From contig JBCFYV010002301.1 of assembly GCA_039000515.1 (NCBI GenBank), positions 21,177 to 85,176 of the forward strand: 64,000 bases of DNA. Reading direction: 5' to 3'. The translations under genes were made by a program, and so were the position numbers. This document shows positions 1 through 9,500 of this stretch, in pieces. The notes beneath the pieces are model-generated. The model made no database searches, was not told the DNA's origin, and was given only the letters and a program-made list of their open reading frames with translations. The stretch is from Timema cristinae (lineage: Eukaryota; Arthropoda; Insecta; Phasmatodea; Timematidae). Within the stretch, counting starts at the first letter, position 1. Each line of letters opens with the position of its first letter.

Positions 1-352
1 ATTGTTATTTGTGAAACTTTATACAGGGTGTGCGAAAAATGATCATGTCGTCTTTTCTTTTTTTTTAGCAAAGCGTATCAAAAAGTATACGACTAGGTCT
101 CTACTTTCAGATACACTTTGGGGGTATTGTAATGTAATTGATTTGCCCCTGAAAAGTATGTGAAAGCATTGACAATAATATCGTCCTAATTTTATAAACG
201 TATCTTATTTCATTTAAATTATGTAGTATATTAAATGGCGCTTAAAGCACTTCTTCTTCTAAGAAGGCAAAAGCCACTGAACAGTGACGTCACGCACGTG
301 ACACCAGCCAAGTCAGTTTGACAATATATATATTTCAAATAATAACTTCCTC
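1..352. other. AT-rich spacer, no gene recognised
   Basis: No reading frame with recognisable protein features is present. The segment leads into a cluster of heat-shock-element-like motifs. A TATATATA stretch near 326-333 is probably just AT-rich context. Confidence 0.6.
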
Positions 353-526
353 TTCTCGAAGGTTCGAAGAGAGATTTTAAAATGTAACTTGTCATTTTCC
401 GGCTCTCGAAGCTTCGAGTGACACAGAGATGTTTTTGTCTTGTATTTTGTTTTTCTAAACTAAACCTTCTCGAAGCTTCCATGAGCAAGGAATATATACA
501 AAGAATGGTGCAACGTAAAGGCAGTT
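353..526 (+). promoter_or_regulatory. Candidate heat-shock promoter: three HSE clusters, TATA box, initiator
   Basis: Heat-shock factor binds alternating GAA/TTC pentamers. Three such clusters are visible: TTC-nn-GAA-nn-TTC at 353-365, GAA-nn-TTC at 408-415 with partial flanking units, and TTC-nn-GAA-nn-TTC at 467-479. A TATATA box lies at 493-498. An arthropod-type initiator GCAGTT lies at 521-526, which puts its A (523) 30 bases after the first T of the TATA box, the normal spacing. This order and spacing resemble arthropod hsp70-type promoters. No heat-shock protein coding sequence follows: downstream there are only short frames and AT-rich DNA, so this may be a promoter relic, the start of an intron-split or truncated gene, or part of an unrecognised mobile element. 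Confidence 0.55.
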
Positions 527-2087
527 GGTGTCCAGAACTGATAGAACTCACTTGGGCACTTGGGGTCCAGCAACACCTGTTCGCGCTCACACAATAGGCC
601 GCGTATATAATTTCAACATGATCTATTTTCACATTAAATAAACAGATTCAAAAATAAAAAACATGTCAAGAATAATAAGTGTTTATTAATTATAATTCTT
701 CAATTGGCGTCCATCGCGGCAGTAAAATATCAGAACAACATAATTGGCGCACAACGTAGGGACCCGTAATTCCAAAACGTTTCAGTATGATTGGAGGGAA
801 GCACTACCACAACCCGAACATAATTATGCATATTTCAAATCAAGCTACTAGTACACCTAGGTTGATGAGAGGCATTACATTTATGTTAATATTCTTATTG
901 AAGCCTAATCGATTAAACACATATCTTACTTAGTCTTGTAAAAATACTTCTTTGGTTGTCTAAAAGGCTTAATAATTTAAATGAATTAGTGCAATCTTCT
1001 TTATAACTGTGATAGTTTGTATTTGACTGATACACAAATATTAAGTCTAAAGAAGCCTTAAATAAGTAATGTTTGTGAATAAAACTAGATAATCTACGCA
1101 TTGAACTTATCCATAAATAGTTCAGATGAGCCTTTTTGGTAAGTTTTTTGTATTAGAGATTCAGTGAGGAACCTGATCTTTATTTATGTGTCAAAATATT
1201 CCTTTGAAACATAAAAAAAAAATTGGGGGAAAAAAGATACGAGTATCTTCGAAAATAAAGTTTAATCCCAATGTATTTGAAAGTAGCATCTGGTTTTTTT
1301 AGACTTTGAGTTTACTATCTGACCTTATTAAGCTTTGTCATGAATTCAATACATCAATATCTTCATTCAAGAGACACTTTTAAAGGCTTTTATTTTGCTA
1401 AACTTCCACGAGTGAAGCAAAGAAGAGTAATTCCTAAATATTTTCTTTATTTCTTGTAACTCCTTGGGCAACAAAGAACAATATCACATCCAGCTGGACT
1501 TATTTTTATAACGCATCTCAACACCTTTGAGGATTATAAGCATAATGAAACCGCTAAAGTGGCCTAGGGCAGAAGTTCCCAACAAACAGCCCTCGAATGG
1601 ATTTTCTCCTGGCCGTGTGCGATGACTACAACGTAAACTTTATTTTAGGGGTTTGAATGTTGTATCGAGAATACAATACTCTAGTATCAGCACTTAAGAC
1701 TGTCCATCAGGTTAAAACGAACGGTTAGGAACAAGTCTTCTTAACCAGATGGTAAAGTCTTAATCCCTTACTTCTGTTATCGTTTTCCTGTAAATGCAAT
1801 GGTTACATTTAATATACCATTAAGACATCTCGTTCCCATCAAAATATACGTTTTAAACCCAACAGCTTTGTTTGTCAGAAACCCCACTAAATTGTTTAGT
1901 TCGTGTAGATGGCATATAAATAATTAAATAAAAGTATTTATCCTTCTTGTCAAAATTATATTTATTAAATGAATTAAAAACTATTTAAACACTTTAAAGA
2001 AATACCGAAGCTCTTCAGAGTAGTCTTAGAATGAAAGGATAATAATGATGTGTGCTGTTTACTGAACAACACGACTTTATGTATACA
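527..2087. other. Non-coding, AT-rich; no gene recognised
   Basis: Only short, compositionally random frames occur. A TATATAA-like run near 603-611 and a fragment near 1570 resembling a hAT transposon end (AGTTCCCAAC) were inspected but not supported. Nothing else stands out. Confidence 0.5.
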
Positions 2088-2144
2088 AATATATATATAT
2101 ATATATGTGTGGTGTGTTGTGTGTGTGTGCGTGTGCGTGTGTGT
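2088..2144. repeat. Dinucleotide microsatellite (TA)n then (TG)n
   Basis: An uninterrupted AT/TA run passes into a TG-rich run with occasional C. It is a simple sequence repeat with no coding role. Confidence 0.9.
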
Positions 2145-2289
2145 ACTGGAACACTAACTTTTGTTTTAATAATAGTATATTTATATTATATATTTTACAT
2201 CTCTCGTTTTTTGTGACAGAAATAAATTAGAGGGTCTGTAGGTATCCGGGCCGTCAAAGGAGAGGAAATGTGTTCTCCGGTCCGTTTGT

Positions 2290-2470
2290 AATCTAAGTTG
2301 GTACCCCTGGCAGAAGGTGTCACTCTGGTGGTAGACTGGCCTGCTGAAGGCGGGCAGATCGGGGTTTGAATCCCAGTCGGGTCTACTGATGGTGGTTTTT
2401 CCTTAATTGTTTTCCCACTCTCCTTCACGCAAATGCGGGTATATTACCTCTAAAATGCTTTCTTACTCAT
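2290..2470 (+). repeat. tRNA-headed SINE remnant (family 1)
   Basis: A Pol III B-box-like motif GGTTTGAATCC lies near 2355, preceded by GC-rich tRNA-like sequence with a weak A-box (TGGTGGTAG near 2330). After the head comes a body, GGTGGTTTTTCC then CTCTCCTTCACGCAAATGC, whose second part recurs near 3440 in this window. A tRNA-like head plus a shared body is the layout of a SINE. Ends and target duplications are not clear. Confidence 0.5.
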
Positions 2471-3304
2471 CCCTACCCTATTATAGTAGTTATTATATAT
2501 AAACCTGAACAGGTAGTAAGACAAGATGATAAAAAAATAGTAACAAACCAATTACGCAGATGTGCTAGGGACGAGGAGGGTGGAATTTATAGAATGTGTA
2601 CCTGTATTTGTGTGAAGTGAGTGGAAACAATGATGAAAACCACTATCAATATATCTGACTGCGATTCTAACCCTTGATTTCTCCGTGACTTGCCGTCCAG
2701 TCTATTGCGAGAATGGCGCCTTTTTATTCTGTTTTAAAAATGCTTAAGTTTTACTTATTTTTATTAGAATAATAAGCATAATATTAAGCAAAACTATCCT
2801 TCCCTCCCTATAGAAAAATTTGGATATGGTTTAGCAGCTCTTGTGACATTTGAAATCAGGGACACCCTGAACCTTGGAAGACCTCTCTCTCACTCGCCAA
2901 CATTTTCGGTAGGAGAAGGGTCGTGGAGGGGATAGAGGTATAAATAACAGGCACCCCCTCGAAATCTTTGGAGACGATTTGTCGGTTCCTTAGAGCGATT
3001 GCTGTGACTTGTGAAATTATCTGTGATTACTTTTATTATAAGAAAAATATTTCATAATTAAAGGTAAGTCAAATATTAAAAATGTTTTATTAATTATTTT
3101 TTTCATTAGCAACTGTTTTGAGTGTTTTACTTTATCTTGTCCATAAGTTCTGTAGTGTTTATAATTTGTATTTTTAAATTTATCATATTTGTGTAACAAA
3201 ATCACATGTATAAAATCTAATATGAAACAAACTTTTCGTCCCTTCCGTAAAATATCTTTGGTTATATTTTATTATCTAAAGCGTTTTCAAACATTTAAAA
3301 AAGG
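2471..3304. other. Non-coding, no gene recognised
   Basis: AT-rich DNA with a few GC-richer patches. A TATAAATA motif near 2939 has no initiator at the right distance. No protein features or repeats were found. Confidence 0.5.
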
Positions 3305-3500
3305 TCACCCAGATCGGTGGTCTCATGGTTCATCTCTTATGCGTTAGTTACTGTCACAATAAAATGGATTGCAAATGACAGGGAGATGAACTAGGATTCC
3401 AGCCAAGTGTAATTAGGGTGGTTTTTACTAAATAGTTTTTCTCTCTCCCTCCACGCAAATGCAAATACACTTCCTATAAATTCTACCTTACTAAAATAAA
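3305..3500 (+). repeat. Degenerate SINE remnant sharing the family 1 body
   Basis: The body contains GGTGGTTTTTACTAAATAG followed by CTCTCCCTCCACGCAAATGC, matching the element near 2400 in order and spacing. The tRNA-like head is badly decayed; GAACTAGGATTCC near 3389-3401 is the best B-box remnant. It looks older than the copy at 2290-2470. Confidence 0.4.
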
Positions 3501-4611
3501 CTCTTATCACATTTGTGTAAACATGTGGATTACCAGCGGGCGGTATTTTGAAATACATACATTGCACATACACATACCAAAATTAATTCTAACGGTACAA
3601 CGAATATTGAACTGTATTTTGTACAGGTGGGCCTTTGTTAAAATTTTAAACGTTTGTATTAAACCTAAAATATTTGGTAAAGTTCTTAATGTTGCGAAAT
3701 ATGCACATTATTTCGAAAAAAAAAATCAAGAAAAAAAGTGGTTTAATATTTTATAGAATGTAGAAAAATATGAAGGTTACACCAAAACTATAAGATACTA
3801 CTATTTTACTAAAAGGCTTTTTTCACCTTCTAGAATTAAAATAAAATTAAAATACCAACGTAACTTAAACTAAATATATCTTATAATAGTCATAGTAACA
3901 AAACAATTTTAAATTAACTGCAATATTATTAAATGGATGTATAGTTTTTTTCAAATATGGTTTTGTGATATTTCTGCCTAAACATTTTAAATTTCTTGCT
4001 AGGACCCTATTTTTTCCAAATCCGCAAGACATCTCAATTCATAATTAATATATAACTTGGCAAATATATTTTGTTAGGACAACATATTAACTTTTCATTT
4101 TAAAAGTTGAAATTAAACACAGTTTATTTAAAGGCAATTTAGCTAAGAATGTACCATTAGGCCTACGCAGATAATTATTTATTTTTTAAACAGTATTTTC
4201 AAACAATTTCCTATTATTAGTAAATAATCTTGATAGCAAGCATCAAGGTTCAGGGTGTGACTGATGTACAAGCAATACTCCTAACTCATTCATGCCCATT
4301 ATTTCTTTTTATGTGTGTGTAGTAAATACAACATTATTTTCACTCTGTCCTGCTACCCGATCGTGTTACGAAAAGGTATGTTAATTACGCCAACGGGGTA
4401 GGAATGAGAAAGGTAGAATTCATATTAAATCCATCCTAATTTGTGTGGATAAAGAGAGGTGAGTTAATTGGGGGCATTTTCAGAACACCAGGCTAGAATT
4501 CGAAATTTCTCCTCCACTGTCTTGACAAATCAGACTAATTTGCTTAAAAGCGGCTCCTTGATAGGAAACATTCACACACGGGTCTTTATTGTGAGAGTGG
4601 CAGCTTTAAAG
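3501..4611. other. Non-coding, AT-rich; no gene recognised
   Basis: Low-complexity AT-rich sequence with short random frames only. It ends exactly where similarity to the segment starting at 27,841 begins. Confidence 0.5.
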
Positions 4612-4705
4612 TCACTAAAATAATCCTAAAATGTGTACCGACATTTATTAACATCATTAAGATAGATCCCACGTTATTGATTTTAAAAAGGGGCTATTTA
4701 AAACT
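4612..4705 (+). repeat. Left part of a duplicated flank; gypsy target site
   Basis: This stretch matches 27,841-27,936 nearly base for base (starting TCACTAAAATAATCC, ending GGGCTATTTAAAACT). Its last four bases, AACT (4702-4705), recur right after the far end of the LTR element (17,971-17,974). They form the target-site duplication of the gypsy insertion. Confidence 0.85.
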
Positions 4706-5182
4706 TGTTATCCCATGTCTTGTGGTTTCGAGGGAGGTAGTTGGTTTTACTGGAACTGCAGCTTCCGACTGGCCTTTGTGATTAGGTACCGGTCTCGTGG
4801 GTCTTGTGGGTGGGGGTAAGGGAGAGAGATGGGGGAGAAAACGTAGGCGGGTTGGGGGGTGGCTAGGGGATGTAAATGATAGCCCTCAGGGGTTAAAGGG
4901 GAAATTGGAGTAGGGGGGAGTCGGGTGGTCGGTGAGAGGGGAAGACGAGGGGAGGCCTGAGATGACTCGGCGGCAGGGATGCTGGGAGATGTGGGCGCAA
5001 TGTGTGGGTGTTCGGGGGTCTGGTGGTTGTAGACGGGAACGTAGAGAATGGGTCCACGAGTTGAGTACTGTTTGGTCGGTGCTGTTTTCTCCAGGGTCTT
5101 CCGTCGGTGGGCTTTGCCGGCGCGGCGAGTGTAGACCATCCCGTGATGACGAGGACAAGTGGATGGGGGAGGGTGGAGAGGT

Positions 5183-5395
5183 AGGATAGAGTCCCGGCAA
5201 CGTAAAGTCGCGGTGGGAGGTAGGATAGCGTCCCGGCAACGTTAAGTCGCGGTGGGAGGTAGGGTAGCGTCCGGCAACGTAAAGTCGCGGTGGGAGGTAG
5301 GGTAGAGTCCCGGCAACGTAAAGTCGCGGTGGGAGGTAGGGTAGATTCCCGGCAACGTAAAGTCGCGGTGGGAGGTAGGGTAGATTGCGGTGGAA
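5183..5395. repeat. 39-bp tandem repeat inside the LTR
   Basis: Five to six copies of a 39-bp unit containing CCCGGCAACGTAAAGTCGCG followed by GTGGGAGGTAGG. The same array is in the other LTR at about 11,806-12,015. It lies downstream of the predicted transcription start, hence in R/U5 and in the RNA leader. GC-rich compared with the surroundings. Confidence 0.9.
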
Positions 5396-5475
5396 TGAGA
5401 ATAGCGATGACACTTGCTGCAAACGACGATTTATTGGCTCTTTCGTATGAGTGTGGTTCCCCAAGGTTGGCTCAC

Positions 5476-5511
5476 CACTGAACTCGAATCCAGATTTCAC
5501 CGGGTTATATA
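5476..5511 (-). promoter_or_regulatory. Predicted LTR core promoter (TATA plus initiator)
   Basis: On the minus strand TATATAA occupies 5511-5505. An initiator TTCAGTG occupies 5482-5476, so its A (complement of 5479) is 32 bases from the first T of the TATA box. That is the expected distance for arthropod TATA/Inr promoters and defines the likely U3/R border. Confidence 0.65.
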
Positions 5512-5756
5512 CCCTCCGCTGCTGCCTGGCCTGGTCCAATCAGAGAAGAGGGAGCTTCCAATTGGTTCGGGAAAACGAAAGTGCTATTGGCCGCCAAGCG
5601 AGCCAATAGGAAGAAGGGAGTTGATTATAGAGGTAAGAGCGTCACGGACGGCTCAGACAACATGGACTGTGGGCCGGACCGGCAGTAGGGAGGGAGGGTG
5701 AAGCGGCCGGTGCAAGTGCGAAGGAAAGAAGGCCGACTGAACAGTGAGGTACATCA

Positions 5757-5770
5757 ATCCCCCACACTGG
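5757..5770 (-). other. Polypurine tract next to the 3' LTR
   Basis: In sense direction the bases before the 3' LTR read AGTGTGGGGGAT and then TGATGTAC of the LTR. A G-rich purine run at this place is where plus-strand DNA synthesis is primed in LTR elements. Confidence 0.65.
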
Positions 5771-5969
5771 CTTGCGCACTTGCACACGGGTGACCTCTGG
5801 TCTACATAAATTTTACATCAACAAATTATTTATATATTTATCCTTAGGGCTAAGTTAATAATAATTTTAACATTGATTAGATTCAATAGTTCTGATGGAC
5901 ACAGAGAGAGAGAGAAAAAAAAAAAGAAAACGTAAATATATGACAAATAAATAATAATAACGAAAATAC

Positions 5970-6222
5970 ACTACGGCCCTTTTTAGGGCCAAAACTATAC
6001 AGTAAATAAGACGGCCCTTCTTAGCGTTACCAGTAACAAAATCAACACACAATCTGCCCTTTTTAGGGCCAATAAAATATGGCAAAAAACGGCCCTTTAT
6101 AGGGCCAACAAAAAAAAAACACATAATCTGCCCTTTTCAGGGCCAAACAAATACAGTAAATAAGACGGCCCTTTCTAGGGCCAACAAGTTATCGCACATA
6201 ATCAGCCCTTTTTAGGGCCACA
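5970..6222. repeat. About 38-bp tandem array, each unit with a small hairpin
   Basis: Seven units start near 5975, 6013, 6056, 6091, 6130, 6167 and 6205. Each carries a palindrome of the type GGCCCTTTTTAGGGCC or GCCCTTTTCAGGGC (the second is damaged on its right side). Intervening sequence also repeats (AATACAGTAAATAAGAC, CACATAATC). The array sits in the untranslated region between pol and the 3' LTR and would give a row of stem-loops in the RNA. Confidence 0.88.
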
Positions 6223-6254
6223 CTTTGACAGTGTTTACTGAGTGGGGTAGCCAC

Positions 6255-6507
6255 AGTGGGTGTGATTTTCACCACGCACCGTGATGTTGGCGTCACGCAC
6301 TTGGTTGTGGAACTACGCACCATTATGTTCACGTCACGCACTTGGTTGTGTAACCACGCACCATTATGTTCACGTCACGCACTTGGTTGTGTAACCACGC
6401 ACCATTATGTTCACGTCACGCACTGGGTTGAGGGGCCACGCCCTGTGTTGGCGCACCCACGCATCGTTTTACGCATCCCGCATTGGTTGTTGTGACCACG
6501 CACTGTG
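6255..6507. repeat. 41-bp tandem repeat downstream of pol
   Basis: Units of about 41 bp built on TTCACGTCACGCACTTGG followed by TTGTGTAACCACGCACCATTATG. Three are near perfect at about 6325-6440, flanked by diverged copies on both sides. The array abuts the pol stop codon and is untranslated in the element's sense direction. Confidence 0.88.
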
Positions 6508-9500
6508 TCACGCACGGCGCTTGAGTAGCCGTGTACCCGGGTCTTTGGCCTCACCCTGTCTTGGGAGGGATTGGAGGTCGTCGAGGTCGCAGTCTGGTAC
6601 TCCATCCAGAACTATTTGGTAGGGGAGGGTCCAGTCCTTTTGTTCCCTCGGTGTTATTGGGTGCGGGGTCCATGGTTGTGAGTAGTTTGGGTAGCTGCGG
6701 TTTCCCGGTGTCGTAAGACCAGGGGGTGCAGGACGTAGTTGTCCCCTGTGTATTTTCTTGGATCGACCATTTGGGTAGGTAACCCAGTAGACCCCTCCTC
6801 TTCGTTTGCTCACCGGGTAGGGTCCTTCCCATTTGGGGGCAAAGCCGGCGTAGTAGGCCTCTGTTGCGTTAGAGAGGGGTTGGGTGCGGACCAGTACCAA
6901 ATCACCGTTTTGAAAGGGTTGGGCGGCCCGTGCTGGAGAGTGGGTGTACCGTTGTTGGTAATTGGCTTGATTGACTCGTGCCTGTTCTTCTCTTTGGAGG
7001 TCTCCTTGGCTAGGGCTCTCGTTGTCTTCCTGCTCTCGTACTGAGGTTTCAAATCTCCACTCCCCGGGCCTGTATAGCGTTCGGCCAAGTAGTAGTTCAC
7101 TCGGAGACATTCCGGTGGCCCCATTCTTGCGGCATCGTAGATTGAAGGCGATCATAGGCAGGAAGGTATCCCATTCTCGATGATTCTCCGAGATTTGGAG
7201 TCGGATTCCCTTCTTTAGTTCCTGGTTCCTTCTTTCCGTGGGGTTGGCTTGGGGGTGGTAGATTGGGGTTGTCCAGGCTTCGACATCCCATTTTTGACAG
7301 GCGTTCGCCCAAGCTCGGCTAATGAACTGTGGACCATTGTCGGACAGGAGATGTTTTGGATATCCCCATCGTGGGAAGAATTGTTGTTCCATCGTCTGGA
7401 TTATCTGTCTGACCTCTGTTGACGCGAGTGGAAATATTTCTACCCATCTTGAGAAGAGATCCGTAATCACTAGGATGAACTTCTTTCCTCTGCGACTTCG
7501 GGGGTATGGCCCCATGAGGTCTAAGGCTACCACTTTCCAGGGGCGTTGTGGTTGACGGGGTCTTAGTGGCTCTGCCCCTTGATACCCCCCGGTCTTACGA
7601 CAGGCACAGAGCATGCAGTTTCGAACGTAGTTGTTGACTTCCGTTCGGAGGCCTTTCCAGGTGTAGCCTCGCTGAATGGCTCGTGTCGTTTCGTCTTCTC
7701 CCGGGTGCCCTGCCTGAGGGTGGTCGTGGTATGTCCAAATAACCTGTTGTCGGATTTGAGTTGGAACGATGAGTTTCCATGGTCCTTCCCTTTCTTCGCG
7801 TCTCCAGATATTGTCTCCCTTGACATAGTGCTCATCCCAGAACCGAGCGTCGGTTGTTTTGGTGGGTGGTCGAGTTTGGGTATCCAGAGCCTTCCAACGG
7901 TTAACTTGAGTTTGGATCTCTGTATCCTGTCTTTGTTCCGTCTTGACTAGCTCATGTAGAGGTGCATCTTGGTTCTGTAGGACTAGTAGTGCATCGGGTT
8001 CGGGTGGTGCTAGTCCTGTGACCGAGGGCGGGGTCATCCGGTCCCAGTCTTGAGTCTCTGAACTGGTGTTCTCGCTGTCGGGTTGGCGTGATAACGCGTC
8101 AGGTAGATCGTTCTGTTTTCCCGGGCAGTGTTCCAGGGAAAACTGGAACTCTTGGAGCAAGAGTGCCCATCGCGTTAGCTTGGTCCGTTGGTCTTTCATC
8201 GTATTCAGCCAGGTGAGAGCTCGGTTATCCGTGCGAAGTATGAAGGGTTTGTCTTCCAGGTAATGTCTATACTTCTTGATGGCCCAGACGATAGCGAGGC
8301 ACTCCTGCTCGTTGCTATGGTACCGTTGCTCTGTAGGGGTTAGCTTCGCGCTGGCATGGCTGATGATTCGTTTGCCCGCATCGTCTTCTTGGTACAGTAC
8401 TGCCCCTAGTCCAATCCCGCTAGCGTCAGTTTGTAGGGTAAAGGTTCGTGATGGATCGGGACGACTTAAGGGTGGTAGGTCTCTGAAGGCTTCTTTGAGT
8501 GTGTGTAGAGCGGTTTCTGTTTGGGAGTTCCACATCCACCGGGATTTGGTTCTTAGAAGTTCGGTGAGAGGTGCTGTTAGTTCCGCCATTTGGGGCACGA
8601 ATTCTCGTAACCAGTTGCAGAGGCCCAGTAGTTGTCGGAGCTGTTTACGGTTTCTTGGTGTTGGGGCTTCCGTGATTGCTTTGATCATCTGTGGTTGTGG
8701 GGCGTTTCCTTGGCTAGAAACGATATGGCCAAGGTATTCCAACTCAGTCTTGCCGAACTGGCATTTTTCCAGATTGCAGGTCAGTTGGTGGAGCTCAAAT
8801 CTTTCTAAAACCTTGCTCAAGTGGTTGAGGTGCTCATCCCATGTCTTTGAGTAGATTATCACGTCGTCAAGGTAGGCGAAACAGAACTGGCCGGTGTACC
8901 CTGCTAACACTTCTTGACTCATCAGTCGCTGAAAAGTACTCGGGGCTCCCTTTAATCCGAAAGGCATAACTGTAAATTGCAAGGTTTCTCCGTTGGGCGT
9001 GGTGAAAGCAGTCAGGGGTTTGGAATCGGGGTGTAAGGGAATCTGCCAGTACCCTGATTTCATATCGAGGGTGGTAAATATTTCTGCGTCTCCCAAATCT
9101 CGAAGAGTGTCATGTACGTTGACAGCGGGGGGAGTGACATCGATAGTGGCGGTGTTCAGTTGTCGGAAATCAATGCAGAAACGGGGAGTTTTGTCCTTTT
9201 TTTCCACAATTACAATGGGTGAATTGTATTCAGAGTTTCCGGGTTCTATTATCCCCTGGGCTTTCATCTCCTGAACCTGGTCTTCAATTAGCGCGTTTTT
9301 CGCAGGGGAATAGCGGTAAGGCCGTACCATAATCCGTTGGTTGTCCTTGAGTCGAATTTGATGGTTGATGCTGCGTGTTCTTCGCAGAGGTCCCTGAGTG
9401 TTGAAAACGGCTCGGTGTTGGTCTAGTAGTCTAAGGAGTTGTTCTTGACGTTCTATTGGGGCGTGTTGTCTGATCTTGTCTTGAGGAACCGGCGGGGGAT

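Larger units (their letters stand above)
4706..5756 (-). repeat. 3' LTR of the gypsy element (1,051 bp, intact)
   Basis: Direct copy of 11,332-12,112 plus 17,689-17,970, with canonical TG/CA ends. In sense direction the predicted U3 is about 277 bp (5756 to 5480) and R plus U5 about 774 bp. It contains a 39-bp tandem repeat and a TATA/initiator pair, described separately. Confidence 0.92.

Noticed and set aside
1565..1600. hAT-type transposon terminal repeat (AGTTCCCAAC)
   Set aside because: No matching inverted end or 8-bp duplication was found nearby.
2935..2975. TATA promoter (TATAAATA at about 2939)
   Set aside because: No initiator at the right distance and no following gene; isolated TATA-like words are expected in AT-rich DNA.
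5183..5395. CRISPR-like array of regularly spaced repeats (also 5,970-6,500 and 59,362-59,922)
   Set aside because: The repeats are directly adjacent tandem units without unique spacers, lie in LTR or minisatellite DNA of a eukaryote, and no cas genes occur.
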